Source of the DNA: Ruegeria halocynthiae | Lineage (GTDB): Bacteria; Pseudomonadota; Alphaproteobacteria; Rhodobacterales; Rhodobacteraceae | Direction of reading: 5' to 3' | Assembly: GCF_900106805.1 (NCBI RefSeq) | Contig: NZ_FNNP01000009.1 | Span: forward strand, 49,737-113,736 | DNA: 64,000 nt | Shown: piece after piece, positions 18,576 through 27,318 of the stretch | Numbering within the stretch: position 1 is the first letter of the stretch | Layout of the letters: each line of letters starts with the position of its first letter | Notes under the pieces: model-generated | What the model saw: the letters and a program-made list of their open reading frames with translations, nothing else | What the model was told of the DNA's origin: nothing | Databases searched by the model: none | Made by a program: the position numbers and the translations under genes

Positions 18576-20659
18576 GCGGGTACTGTCCCAACCAATGCAG
18601 GCCGCGCCTCAAGCCCGATCTCCTCAAAAGACAGGACCGGATTTGCGACGCCACGCGCGTGCATTATCGTTCTCAACAATCGCCGCCGCCGGGTCGAAGT
18701 CACAACCGCCGGAAACAAGCCGTGATCGGCTGATTTTGCAATGCTGTCGACGACGCCATCGGCAAGCTTGTTGAACAGGTTGGGTGGCAGCGCCACGTCC
18801 ATGCCAGTGTTCGGGGCATCGATCTGGTAGGTGGCAAATGTGTCCTCCCACTCCGGCGCGAGCTGGATCAGCGGGATTGATCCGTCTTCGCGCTTCATGT
18901 CGGCGACAAGTTGGAAACCCAGCCGCTGACGCACCAGTTCACAAATCCCCTCGGGCTGTGTCGTGGTCAGGCGTGCTTCGGCCACACTTTCAAGGATGAG
19001 TGCCATATTGCGGATCGAAACCCTCTCATCAAGTAACAGCCGCAGGACCGCGTGCAGCGTGTCGATCGGCACTTTGTCCGGGATCAGCTCATCCAACAGC
19101 TTGCGATTGGCCTCTGCCCGTGTCGGATCGCTGAGCCGCGTCATCTCGGACAACAGGCGCCGCAGGGATTTCAGCGTCAGCAAGCGCGAGAAGTTCTGCT
19201 TGATGATCTCAAGAAGGTGGGTGGCCAATATTTCGGGTGGGGTAACGATTGTGGCCCCGTTCAGCGCGGCAGCTTCCTGATCTTTGGGTAATATCCAACG
19301 CGCCGGAGCACCATAGACTGGTTCGGTAACGTCGGTGCCGTCGGGTAGAAAGTCGAACCCGTCCTGCACCAGAGCCAGCACAAGTTCAGAGTTCAGAACG
19401 CCGCGCGCCTGTTCGACCCCCTGGACCTTGATCACGTAAGTTCCAGTCGGCAGATCGGCGCGGTCGGTCAGGCGAATCTCGGGCAGGATGAGGCCAAAGC
19501 TTGAGGCGACATAGGTCCGCATATTGGCGATCCGTGCATCAAGTCCGGTACCCGGATTCAACACCATGCTGACCAGATCGGGGGCGAACTCCAGATGCAC
19601 GTCATCCAGATCGAGAATGTCGCCGATGGCCTGTGAAATCGGAGAATCGGCCTCAACTTCTACTGTCTGGGCCTCTGTGGCGTCAGCGCCGTGCTTTCTG
19701 AGGCCGGAAAAGGCGGCATAGCCCAGCACTCCGGCCCCTAGAATGAAGGGCAGAAACGGCAGGCCGGGCACCAGCGCGAACAGTGCCATCAGCATCGCGA
19801 CGGTTGCCAGCGCCGCCGGGTGCCGTCCAAGCTGCGAGAAGATCGCATTGTCGGTTGCACCTTGCGTGCCGCCACGCGCCAGCAGCAAAGCTGAGGCAAT
19901 CGATATGATCACTGAGGGTATCTGGGATACCAAGCCATCGCCGACAGTAAGGATTGCATAGGTTTCGAAGGCGGATGACACCGGCATTCCGTGTACGATC
20001 ACGCCCATGACCAACCCCATCACGAGGTTGAGCAACGTGATCAGAAGCCCTGCAATCGCATCACCCTTGACGAATTTCGACGCCCCGTCGAGTGACCCGA
20101 AGAAAGTGGTTTCCTGTTGTTCGCGCTCGCGCCGTTCCTTGGCCTGTTGGTGATCAATGGCACCGGCGGACATGTCGCTGTCGATGGCAAGCTGTTTGCC
20201 GGGCATTCCGTCCAGCGCGAACCGGGCGCCCACTTCGGCCATGCGGGCCGCGCCCTTGGTGATGACCATGAAGTTCACAATCAGCAGCACGCCAAACACG
20301 ACGAGGCCCAGAAAGATGCTGCCGCCCATGACAAACTGGGCAAAGCCCTCGATCACGTCACCTGCTGCGTTGGTGCCGGTATGCCCCTGACCGATGATAA
20401 GCTTGGTCGAGGACACGTTCAGCGACAAGCGCAGCATTAACGAGGCGAGCAGGATGGTCGGAAAGGACGAGAAATCCAGTGGCCGTTCGATAAAAAGGGT
20501 CAGGGTGAAGATCAGGATCGCCAGCGCGAACGATGCCGCCAAGCCCACATCCAACACCCAAGCAGGCATAGGCAGTATCATCATGACGATGACCGCCATG
20601 AGCGCCAAAGCCAGCAGGACGGTCGGAGAGAACAGGGTGCGGGGATCGATGCGGGGCAC
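18572..20659 (-). CDS. flhA: flagellar export gate protein FlhA
   Basis: Largest membrane component of the flagellar export gate. The 695-residue protein has eight membrane helices in its first 320 residues, with the FHIPEP-type region around FPTILLASLMLRLSLNVSSTK, and a large cytoplasmic C-terminal domain (about 330-695) that docks export substrates. Length is normal. It begins 10 bp after the lytic transglycosylase gene. Confidence 0.97.
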   Translation of the reverse strand: MPRIDPRTLFSPTVLLALALMAVIVMMILPMPAWVLDVGLAASFALAILIFTLTLFIERPLDFSSFPTILLASLMLRLSLNVSSTKLIIGQGHTGTNAAGDVIEGFAQFVMGGSIFLGLVVFGVLLIVNFMVITKGAARMAEVGARFALDGMPGKQLAIDSDMSAGAIDHQQAKERREREQQETTFFGSLDGASKFVKGDAIAGLLITLLNLVMGLVMGVIVHGMPVSSAFETYAILTVGDGLVSQIPSVIISIASALLLARGGTQGATDNAIFSQLGRHPAALATVAMLMALFALVPGLPFLPFILGAGVLGYAAFSGLRKHGADATEAQTVEVEADSPISQAIGDILDLDDVHLEFAPDLVSMVLNPGTGLDARIANMRTYVASSFGLILPEIRLTDRADLPTGTYVIKVQGVEQARGVLNSELVLALVQDGFDFLPDGTDVTEPVYGAPARWILPKDQEAAALNGATIVTPPEILATHLLEIIKQNFSRLLTLKSLRRLLSEMTRLSDPTRAEANRKLLDELIPDKVPIDTLHAVLRLLLDERVSIRNMALILESVAEARLTTTQPEGICELVRQRLGFQLVADMKREDGSIPLIQLAPEWEDTFATYQIDAPNTGMDVALPPNLFNKLADGVVDSIAKSADHGLFPAVVTSTRRRRLLRTIMHARGVANPVLSFEEIGLEARPALVGTVPA

Positions 20660-20668
20660 TGTCTGCTC

Positions 20669-21355
20669 CTAATTGAAAGTGATGAAAGCGGTTGCAGTGC
20701 CGGTGCCAGGAACCAATGACCCAAGCGCATTTCGGTCGAGGGCAGGTGTGTTCAGGGGAATGAGAGGGCTGGCAGAGGCGGTGAAAGGATCACGCCCCTT
20801 ACTGATGTCCGCGCCGTCCAACTGTGCCAACACGGTTTGAAAGCGATCGGTATATGCGGCCGCGTGGTGTTGAGTGCGCGAATGGTAAGCTCCGGCGGCG
20901 GCTGGCCACGATCCGAGTTCCGCATAAAGCTGCGTCAGAAACCGCGCCGCGTAGGTGGCATTTTCATCCGGATCGAACATCGCATCAATTGAGCGGAAGG
21001 CCTTGCCATGCCAGCGATAGTTGATCTGAAAACACCCGACATCAAAGCTGCGGACGCCGGATCTAAATATGTCGAACACATAGGATTTTGCTTCGACTTC
21101 CGACGCAAACCAATATCCCTTGCCTTCGCGATTGACGGTCCAGGGCCAGGGCTCCAACCTGCCATCCAGTGCGCGACCTGTCTCCACACGGGCAATTGCC
21201 CTTAGAACCTTCAGCGGAACGCCTTCGGACTGTGCGGCACGCTGCGCGGCGCGATCACACAATGCTGCCATATGCGCGCTGGGCGTTGCATGTCCGGCCT
21301 GTGCCAGCAGCGTCTGCGCCAGTAGCGCTGTAGTTAGAAGTTTTTGAATTGGCAT
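20669..21355 (-). CDS. lytic transglycosylase (SLT fold), flagellum-associated
   Basis: A 228-residue periplasmic peptidoglycan lytic enzyme with a signal peptide (first about 23 residues, ending GHA/TPS). The SLT domain shows the catalytic Glu58 in LRAIARVETGR, then SFDVGCFQINYRWHG and NATYAARFLTQLY, and an AAAGAYHSR segment. As the first gene of the flhA-fliR-flhB operon it probably opens the cell wall for rod passage, like SltF of Rhodobacter sphaeroides; that role is inferred from position. Confidence 0.85.
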   Translation of the reverse strand: MPIQKLLTTALLAQTLLAQAGHATPSAHMAALCDRAAQRAAQSEGVPLKVLRAIARVETGRALDGRLEPWPWTVNREGKGYWFASEVEAKSYVFDIFRSGVRSFDVGCFQINYRWHGKAFRSIDAMFDPDENATYAARFLTQLYAELGSWPAAAGAYHSRTQHHAAAYTDRFQTVLAQLDGADISKGRDPFTASASPLIPLNTPALDRNALGSLVPGTGTATAFITFN

Positions 21356-21406
21356 TCTGCCGGTCCGGGATTTTGATCGATCCCGGCCAAGCTAGCCAAT
21401 CATCCG

Positions 21407-21422
21407 TTTACAGAGGGTTAGC
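21407..21422 (-). promoter_or_regulatory. weak CtrA-like box upstream of transglycosylase-flhA operon
   Basis: TTTA-N7-TTAGC, two mismatches from TTAA-N7-TTAAC, 52-67 bp upstream of the transglycosylase gene. Recorded only because the spacing matches the better boxes before motB and flgE. Confidence 0.25.
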
Positions 21423-21427
21423 GCGCC

Positions 21428-21856
21428 TCAATTTCGATCGATCTTTCGACCAAAAACCACGCTGGTGTTGGTGCGCAACACACCGGGGACTCGCGCCAGT
21501 TCGTCAACCAGAATGTCGAGGTCTTCGATCCGTGGAGCTTCGGCTGACAGCAGCAGGTCAAACTCACCATTGATCGACAGGCACAGTTTCACCTCGGGAT
21601 AGGTTTCAAGCCGCTTGATAATGCGCGTGGTTTCCTTTTGCTGCACTTCCAGAAGAACGATGATTTGCACCTTCGGTGTGTCTTCGGTTTCACGCAGGAC
21701 GACGGAATAGCCCGCGATGACGCCGCGCTCTTCCATGCGGTTGATGCGTTCATGCACCGTTGTCCGTGCAACACCCAGCATAGCCGCGATGCGCGTTGTC
21801 GAGTCCCTGGCGTTATGCTGGAGGGCGGCGATGATGCGTCGGTCAAGCTGGTCCAT
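21428..21856 (-). CDS. Lrp/AsnC-family transcriptional regulator
   Basis: A 142-residue regulator starting MDQLDRRIIAALQHNARDSTTRIA, the characteristic AsnC-type winged helix-turn-helix, with the recognition helix in VARTTVHERINRMEERGVI, followed by an alpha/beta RAM (effector and oligomerisation) domain from about residue 65, including the GEFDLLLSAEA stretch. No metabolic gene lies next to it, so its target and ligand cannot be told from the context. It is monocistronic by spacing. Confidence 0.92.
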   Translation of the reverse strand: MDQLDRRIIAALQHNARDSTTRIAAMLGVARTTVHERINRMEERGVIAGYSVVLRETEDTPKVQIIVLLEVQQKETTRIIKRLETYPEVKLCLSINGEFDLLLSAEAPRIEDLDILVDELARVPGVLRTNTSVVFGRKIDRN

Positions 21857-21912
21857 GCTGGCTCCGGGATGAGGCGAGTGTGTCCGGGTTTATGATAGTT
21901 GCTGGTTTGAGC

Positions 21913-23232
21913 TCAAGGTTCATGAGGAACGCGATGGTGCAAATCGTCAATGATAATCGGGTGGGCATGGGGTTTTGGTCCGGTCAGATGCGGATGATCC
22001 GGAGGTAGATCCGGATGGCTGTGAACCACTGCTTTTGTGTTGGTTCGCGGCCATACTCTCAGCACAAGAGTAAGCCCCAGAATGGCGGCGACTGCCATTC
22101 CAGCCATGGCTGTCGTGGCTCCAAAGCGGGTCATCAGCCACCCGGCCAGAGGATAAAGTACCAGCCAGCAGGCATGAGACAGGGTGAACTGGGCGGCAAA
22201 CACGGCAGGGCGATCTTCGGCATGGGCGGATCGGGTCAGCAGACGGCCCGACGGCGTAAGTGTGCTTGAATACCCAAAGCCGACCAATACCCAGGTCACC
22301 GTCAGCAGACCCAGCGTGATTGGCATGGCGGCAGAAAGACCTGCCGCGATTGCCATTACACCCGTTCCCAGCACTGCGCCACTAAACATTACCCGGCGAT
22401 CGGAAAAGCGTTTCAGCAGGCGCGGCAATGCAAAAGCCGCCAGCATCGAGCCGCCGCCAAACCCGGCCAGAGCGATGGCAACGGCGCTCTCGGAAAGATC
22501 GAGGTTGCTGCGCACAATGACGACCGTATTGACGATCACCATCGAACTCAGCGCTGCTGCGCTCCAACTCAGTGCCAACAGGCCCCGCAGGCGTGGCGTC
22601 TTGAGATATATCCTGATGCCGCGGGTGGTGCGGTCATAGATGCCGCGCGGTTCAACCGGTCTGGGCGAGGGCAGGGTGGCAGACACCACAAGCAGGGCAG
22701 AGGCAATAAAGCCGACACTGGTGCCCAGAAACAGACTGTCGAAACTGACAAACAGCAGCAGGGAGGCGGCCAGCATCGGGCTCAGCAGGGTCTCCATATC
22801 GACTGCGAGACGTGAGAGGGACAGGGCTTTGGTATAGTCCTGTTCGTCTGTCAGGACATCGGGGATCGTCGCCTGAAAGGCCGGTGTAAACCCGGCTGAT
22901 GCCGATTGCAGAACAAAAATCAGCACATAGACCTGCCAAATTTCGGTGACGAATGGCAGACACAGTGCGACCAGAGCGCGCACGACGTCCAATACCACAA
23001 GCATTTTGCGTCGATCCAACCGCTCGGCAAAGGCGGCGGCAAGTGGGGCTACTGTGACATAGGCCACCATCTTTATGGTCAGCGCAGTGCCTAGAACCAA
23101 CCCGGCAGAATTTCCGGCCAGATCAAAGGCCAGAAGCCCCAGCGCCACTGTCGCCAGTCCGGTGCCTGTCAGGGCCACGATCTGGGCTGCCAGCAAATGC
23201 CGATAGGTGCGATTTGTTAGTATGCTGAGCAT
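21913..23232 (-). CDS. NreB-like MFS metal-efflux protein with His-rich tail
   Basis: A 439-residue major facilitator with twelve membrane helices and the A-motif-like FAERLDRRKMLV between helices 2 and 3. After the last helix comes a cytoplasmic tail of about 38 residues holding nine histidines (HSH, DHPH, HAH, LHHR, PHE). MFS pumps with such tails are known from NreB nickel resistance. Its start is 3 bp after a CsoR/RcnR-type sensor gene, so the two form an operon. Export of nickel (possibly cobalt) is inferred from the tail and the sensor's ligand set. Confidence 0.8.
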   Translation of the reverse strand: MLSILTNRTYRHLLAAQIVALTGTGLATVALGLLAFDLAGNSAGLVLGTALTIKMVAYVTVAPLAAAFAERLDRRKMLVVLDVVRALVALCLPFVTEIWQVYVLIFVLQSASAGFTPAFQATIPDVLTDEQDYTKALSLSRLAVDMETLLSPMLAASLLLFVSFDSLFLGTSVGFIASALLVVSATLPSPRPVEPRGIYDRTTRGIRIYLKTPRLRGLLALSWSAAALSSMVIVNTVVIVRSNLDLSESAVAIALAGFGGGSMLAAFALPRLLKRFSDRRVMFSGAVLGTGVMAIAAGLSAAMPITLGLLTVTWVLVGFGYSSTLTPSGRLLTRSAHAEDRPAVFAAQFTLSHACWLVLYPLAGWLMTRFGATTAMAGMAVAAILGLTLVLRVWPRTNTKAVVHSHPDLPPDHPHLTGPKPHAHPIIIDDLHHRVPHEP

Positions 23233-23235
23233 TTG

Positions 23236-23493
23236 TCAGAGGTATTTGGTAATGGTTTTGAAGTCTTCGATGGCATTCCGATCCGCCTCATCAGACAGGC
23301 AGTGATCAACATGGTCATGGATCAGCACACGCTTGGCGTTGGTGATTGCTTTCTCTACCGCAAAAAGCTGCTGAGCGATATCTGCGCAGGGGGCCTCATC
23401 TTCGAGCATGGTGATCACCTTGGCCAAATGCCCATGCGCGCGTTTCAGGCGCGCTGTGATCTGCGAATGGGAATTGTGGGTATGGGATGTCAT
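23236..23493 (-). CDS. CsoR/RcnR-family metal-sensing repressor, nickel-type ligands
   Basis: An 85-residue all-helical repressor. I start it at 23493 (MTSHTHNSHSQ), which gives the family length; the frame runs on upstream across the operator. Candidate metal ligands are His4, Cys36, His61 and Cys65. Their spacing (32, 25, 4) equals that of RcnR (H3, C35, H60, H64) and InrS (H21, C53, H78, C82); the H-C-H-C set is that of the nickel sensor InrS, not the C-H-C set alone of copper CsoR. The N terminus has two extra histidines. It is transcribed with the NreB-like pump and preceded by a C/G-tract operator. Confidence 0.9.
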   Translation of the reverse strand: MTSHTHNSHSQITARLKRAHGHLAKVITMLEDEAPCADIAQQLFAVEKAITNAKRVLIHDHVDHCLSDEADRNAIEDFKTITKYL

Positions 23494-23504
23494 AGTGCAT
23501 CCTA

Positions 23505-23521
23505 ATCCCCCCCATGGGGAT
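23505..23521 (-). promoter_or_regulatory. C/G-tract inverted-repeat operator of the metal-efflux operon
   Basis: ATCCCCCCCATGGGGAT, an A/T-flanked C-tract/G-tract inverted repeat, 12-28 bp upstream of the sensor start. RcnR- and InrS-type repressors are known to bind such A/T-flanked C/G tracts, so this is the likely autoregulatory operator. Confidence 0.65.
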
Positions 23522-23626
23522 GATGTCAAGATAGTTGCCCAACAGAAACCACCTTCACGCTGATGACGTTGAGTTTGCCTGCGAAACCTCCTATCTCGGG
23601 GTCGAGACCGCACAAAGGAAGCCGGC

Positions 23627-24241
23627 GTGGCGAATTACCTGTATAAAAATGATCTGCCCGATGGGTTGGATATGGGCCCGGTCGTGGCCATCGATTGCGA
23701 AACCATGGGGCTGAACCCGCATCGGGACCGGCTCTGTGTCATCCAGATGTCGGGCGGGGATGGAAACTGTCACATCGTTCAGGTGGAGAAGGGTCAATCA
23801 TCGGCACCGAATCTGTGTGCGATGCTGGAAAATCCCGAAGTGTTGAAGCTGTTCCATTTTGGCCGTTTCGATATTGCGGCGATGTATCACGCGTTCGGAG
23901 CACTGGCAGCGCCGGTCTACTGTACCAAGATCGCCAGCCGGTTGGTACGCACCTATACCGACCGCCACGGCCTTAAGAACCTGTGTCAGGAATTGCTGGG
24001 CGTCGATATCTCGAAACAGCAACAGATGAGCGATTGGGGTGCTGAAACGCTGACGGACGCTCAGCTGGAATATGCCGCATCTGATGTGCTGTATCTGCAC
24101 CGTCTGCGTAACGCATTGGATGGGCGGCTTGCCCGCGAGGACCGCACCGAAGTGGCACAAGCCTGTTTTGATTTCCTTCCGACGCGTGCGAAGCTTGACC
24201 TCGCAGGCTGGCCTGAAACCGATATTTTTGCGCACTCATGA
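23627..24241 (+). CDS. ribonuclease D-like 3'-5' exonuclease
   Basis: A 204-residue DEDD exonuclease with the three motifs in order: AIDCETMGL (Asp23, Glu25), HFGRFDIAAM, and YAASDVLYLHRL with the Tyr of the DEDDy subtype. It lacks the HRDC domain of full-length RNase D, giving the short form common in alphaproteobacteria. GTG start with AAAGGAAG upstream. Its stop overlaps the kdsD start (ATGA), so it is the first gene of the kdsD-lpt cluster. It probably trims structured RNA 3' ends. Confidence 0.88.
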   Translation: MANYLYKNDLPDGLDMGPVVAIDCETMGLNPHRDRLCVIQMSGGDGNCHIVQVEKGQSSAPNLCAMLENPEVLKLFHFGRFDIAAMYHAFGALAAPVYCTKIASRLVRTYTDRHGLKNLCQELLGVDISKQQQMSDWGAETLTDAQLEYAASDVLYLHRLRNALDGRLAREDRTEVAQACFDFLPTRAKLDLAGWPETDIFAHS

Positions 24242-25200
24242 CTGATACCGAGTCCTTTCTGAAAACAGCCCGTCAGGTCATCACCGATGAGGCCCGGGCC
24301 TTGGACGTCCTCGCCAACGGCTTGGACGAACATTTCGCCGAGGCGGTGCAGCTAATCCTGCAGGCAACAGGTCGCATAATCGTCAGTGGTATCGGCAAAT
24401 CCGGCCATATCGGCCACAAAATCGCGGCGACGCTGGCCAGCACCGGAACACCTGCGTATTTCGTCCACCCTGCCGAGGCCAGTCATGGTGATCTGGGCAT
24501 GGTCTCGAAAGGTGATGTCGTTCTTGCCATCTCGAATTCGGGTGAAGCGCCGGAACTGGTCAATCTGCTGGCTTTCACCCGTCGCTTTGGTATCCCGCTG
24601 ATCGGGTTGTCCAGCAAGCCTGAAAGCACTTTGATGAAGCAGGCAGACGTGCATCTGCTCATTCCATCAATGGGAGAGGCCTGCGGCTTTGGTATGGTGC
24701 CTTCGATCTCGACCACGCTGACACTCGCGATGGGCGACGCGTTGGCGATTGCATTGATGAAGTATCGGGATTTCAAACCAGAGGATTTTCGCGCATATCA
24801 CCCAGGTGGCAAGCTGGGGGCGCAACTTTCTACGGTACGTGACCTGATGCATAAGGAATTGCCTCTGGTGACTGCCGGCACCCCGATGAGCGAGGCCCTG
24901 CTGGTCATGAGCCAGAAAAGCTTTGGCGTCGTTGGCGTAACGGATGAGGCAGGCCGTCTGATGGGCATCGTGACAGATGGCGACTTGCGCCGGAACATGA
25001 AAGGCCTTTTGGACAAGAGCACCGAAGAGGTGATGACCAAGAACCCGCTGACCATTGCGCCCAACGCGATGGCGGAAGAGGCGGTTTCAATCATGAACGA
25101 CCGCAAGATCACCTCGCTCTTTGTAGTGGACCCCGCAACCGGGGGGGCGGCCGAAGGGTTGTTGCACATCCATGATTGTCTGCGCGTAGGCTTGGGTTAA
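24238..25200 (+). CDS. kdsD: arabinose-5-phosphate isomerase (KdsD/KpsF family)
   Basis: Converts ribulose 5-phosphate to arabinose 5-phosphate, the first step toward Kdo of lipopolysaccharide. The 320-residue protein has an SIS sugar-phosphate isomerase domain (about 35-175, with VSGIGKSGHIGHKIAATLASTG and AEASHGDLGM parts) and two CBS domains (about 205-320, with GIVTDGDLRRNM). Directly upstream of lptC-lptA-lptB, so LPS precursor synthesis and LPS export are coordinated. Confidence 0.93.
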   Translation: MTDTESFLKTARQVITDEARALDVLANGLDEHFAEAVQLILQATGRIIVSGIGKSGHIGHKIAATLASTGTPAYFVHPAEASHGDLGMVSKGDVVLAISNSGEAPELVNLLAFTRRFGIPLIGLSSKPESTLMKQADVHLLIPSMGEACGFGMVPSISTTLTLAMGDALAIALMKYRDFKPEDFRAYHPGGKLGAQLSTVRDLMHKELPLVTAGTPMSEALLVMSQKSFGVVGVTDEAGRLMGIVTDGDLRRNMKGLLDKSTEEVMTKNPLTIAPNAMAEEAVSIMNDRKITSLFVVDPATGGAAEGLLHIHDCLRVGLG

Positions 25201-25204
25201 CGAG

Positions 25205-25813
25205 ATGGCACAGGTGGATCGTCATTCCCGTTGGGTGCAGTTCCTGAAGGTGTTGCTGCCGCTGGTTGCGATCTTGTTGCTTTCTTCGGTTTTCCTGCTT
25301 TCGCGCAGTATCGACACCAACGTTTCGGTGCCGTTTAGCGGGCAGGAGATCGACAACCGGCTGACCGATCAGGTTGTCACACGTCCTGACTACAAGGGGG
25401 TGACCCGCAAGGGCGAAGAAATTCGGGTTGAAGCGCGCCGTGCCAGCAAGGGTGGTGAGAGCGATACCCCAACGGCGGCTGAGGTTCAGGGCCGCTTTGG
25501 GCTAAGCAACGGTGGCGAGATAACGCTTGAATCCAACACCGGCATGATCCGGCCCGACAAGGGAACTGCGACGTTTGTCGGGGACGTGGTTATTACAACC
25601 GCGGATGGCCTTCAGGTGACGACCGATCTGTTGAACACATCTTTGAACGAAATCCGTGGCGATAGCCCTGGTCAGATAGACGGAACGGGTCCGATTGGCG
25701 ACTTTACCGCAGGGCGAATGACATTTGGGACTGAAAAAAAGGACGGACCAGTCCATATTCTTTTTACAGGCGGCGTGAAGCTGATATACGAGCCGCAAAA
25801 AGCAGAAAGATAA
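25205..25813 (+). CDS. lptC: LPS export protein LptC
   Basis: Inner-membrane bitopic component of the LPS transport bridge. The 202-residue protein has one N-terminal membrane helix (residues about 14-34) and a periplasmic beta-jellyroll (OstA-like) domain with TPTAAEVQGRFG and ESNTGMIRPDKGTATFVGDV regions. It lies 4 bp after kdsD and 3 bp before lptA. Confidence 0.9.
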   Translation: MAQVDRHSRWVQFLKVLLPLVAILLLSSVFLLSRSIDTNVSVPFSGQEIDNRLTDQVVTRPDYKGVTRKGEEIRVEARRASKGGESDTPTAAEVQGRFGLSNGGEITLESNTGMIRPDKGTATFVGDVVITTADGLQVTTDLLNTSLNEIRGDSPGQIDGTGPIGDFTAGRMTFGTEKKDGPVHILFTGGVKLIYEPQKAER

Positions 25814-25816
25814 CTT

Positions 25817-26308
25817 GTGTTCGATTTACGTGTCGCCTGTTTGTGTATTGCCGTGGCCGTCGGTGCCGCGCCCGTTTCTGCGCAGGAGGCTCAGGTGGCA
25901 TTTGGCTCGGCCAATGCCGATCCGACCCTGCCGGTCGAAGTGACCTCCGAGACGCTGAACGTCAATCAGGAAGACGGATCGGCCGAGTTTGTTGGCAACG
26001 TTGTCGTCATTCAGGGCGAGATGCGCCTGACCGCAAAACGCGTTCTCGTCATCTATAACAACGAACGCTCGGCCATCGAACGGATGGAAGCGACCGAAAA
26101 CGTGGTTCTGGTCAGCCCGCCCGACGCCGCCGAGGGTGACTGGGCGGAATACACTATCGATTCCGGCGTGATCGAGATGAAGGGCAATGTGCTTCTGACA
26201 CAGGGGCCCAGCATTATCAGCGGCGATCAAATGATTGCGAACCTGACTTCTGGCACAGCCACGATGTCGGGGCGGGTCAAGACCATTTTGCAGCAAGGTG
26301 GAAACTGA
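25817..26308 (+). CDS. lptA: periplasmic LPS-binding protein LptA
   Basis: Periplasmic bridge protein that carries LPS between LptC and LptD. The 163-residue sequence begins with a signal peptide (cleaved near VSAQEA) and has an OstA domain with the repeated pattern NQEDGSAEFVGNVVVIQGEMRL and GVIEMKGNVLLTQG. Start is GTG. It shares its last base with the start codon of lptB, indicating coupling. Confidence 0.92.
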   Translation: MFDLRVACLCIAVAVGAAPVSAQEAQVAFGSANADPTLPVEVTSETLNVNQEDGSAEFVGNVVVIQGEMRLTAKRVLVIYNNERSAIERMEATENVVLVSPPDAAEGDWAEYTIDSGVIEMKGNVLLTQGPSIISGDQMIANLTSGTATMSGRVKTILQQGGN

Positions 26309-27066
26309 TGAACCGTCCTGAACTGTCCATCGCCGAAGGCTCGTCTGGCCTGAAGATCGAGAAGCTGCGGAAATCATATCGCAAGAAGACTGTCATCCGT
26401 GATGTCTCGATGACCCTGAACCGGTCAGAAGTGGTGGCATTGCTTGGGCCGAACGGATCGGGCAAGACGACCACCTTCTATTCGGTCGCAGGGTTGGTTT
26501 TCCCCGAAGCGGGCACCGTCGAGATTGACGGGCAGAACGTCACGACACTGCCGATGTATCGCCGCGCCCGTTTGGGCATCGGCTATCTGCCGCAGGAGAT
26601 GTCGATTTTCCGTGGCATGAGTGTCGAGGACAACATCGCGTCGGTTCTGGATATCACCGTCAAACACGCGCATCGCCGAAAAGAACGGCTTGAGGAGTTG
26701 TTGTCGGATTTCTCGATCGAGCATCTGCGCAGGGCGCCGGCGCTGGCTCTGTCTGGCGGGGAACGCCGCCGGGTTGAAATCGCGCGCTGTCTGGCTGCCG
26801 ATCCGAAATACTTGCTGTTGGACGAGCCCTTTGCCGGGGTCGATCCGATCAGCGTGGGTGATATCCGACATCTGGTGGCCGACCTGAGAAAGCGCGGCAT
26901 CGGGGTTCTGATCACTGACCACAACGTTCGGGAAACGCTGGAGATTGTGGATCGGGCCTATATCCTGCATGACGGTCAGGTTTTGATGTCGGGCACTCCC
27001 GATGAGGTGGTCGAAAACGAGAATGTGCGCCGCGTCTATCTGGGTGAAAACTTCCGCATTTCATGA
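26308..27066 (+). CDS. lptB: LPS export ABC ATPase LptB
   Basis: Cytoplasmic ATPase of the LptB2FG exporter. The 252-residue protein has Walker A GPNGSGKTT (47-55), the signature LSGGERRRVEIARCLA, Walker B YLLLDEPFAGVDP and the switch His in LITDHNVRETL. All expected residues are present. In many proteobacteria rpoN follows lptB; here it is absent and hpf comes next, 252 bp downstream. Confidence 0.97.
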   Translation: MNRPELSIAEGSSGLKIEKLRKSYRKKTVIRDVSMTLNRSEVVALLGPNGSGKTTTFYSVAGLVFPEAGTVEIDGQNVTTLPMYRRARLGIGYLPQEMSIFRGMSVEDNIASVLDITVKHAHRRKERLEELLSDFSIEHLRRAPALALSGGERRRVEIARCLAADPKYLLLDEPFAGVDPISVGDIRHLVADLRKRGIGVLITDHNVRETLEIVDRAYILHDGQVLMSGTPDEVVENENVRRVYLGENFRIS

Positions 27067-27318
27067 GGATACGCGGAAATGCGCCGGATGCATGGCGGAA
27101 TTCGCGTATATACACACCTGTTTTGATTGACTCTTCCGCCGTCTCTTGCCTCAATTGGGTTATGGCAATTCTTCGGTTCCAGTCTGGATCTCGATGTCCC
27201 TTCTTCGAAGGGCTGGATCAGCGGCAACCGCAGAGTCCGCCGCGACCCCCCACCCGATAAAAACAAGTCCGTCACGTTCCGTGGCGCCAGAATGGGTGTG
27301 AATTGTGAAGGAGATCAC

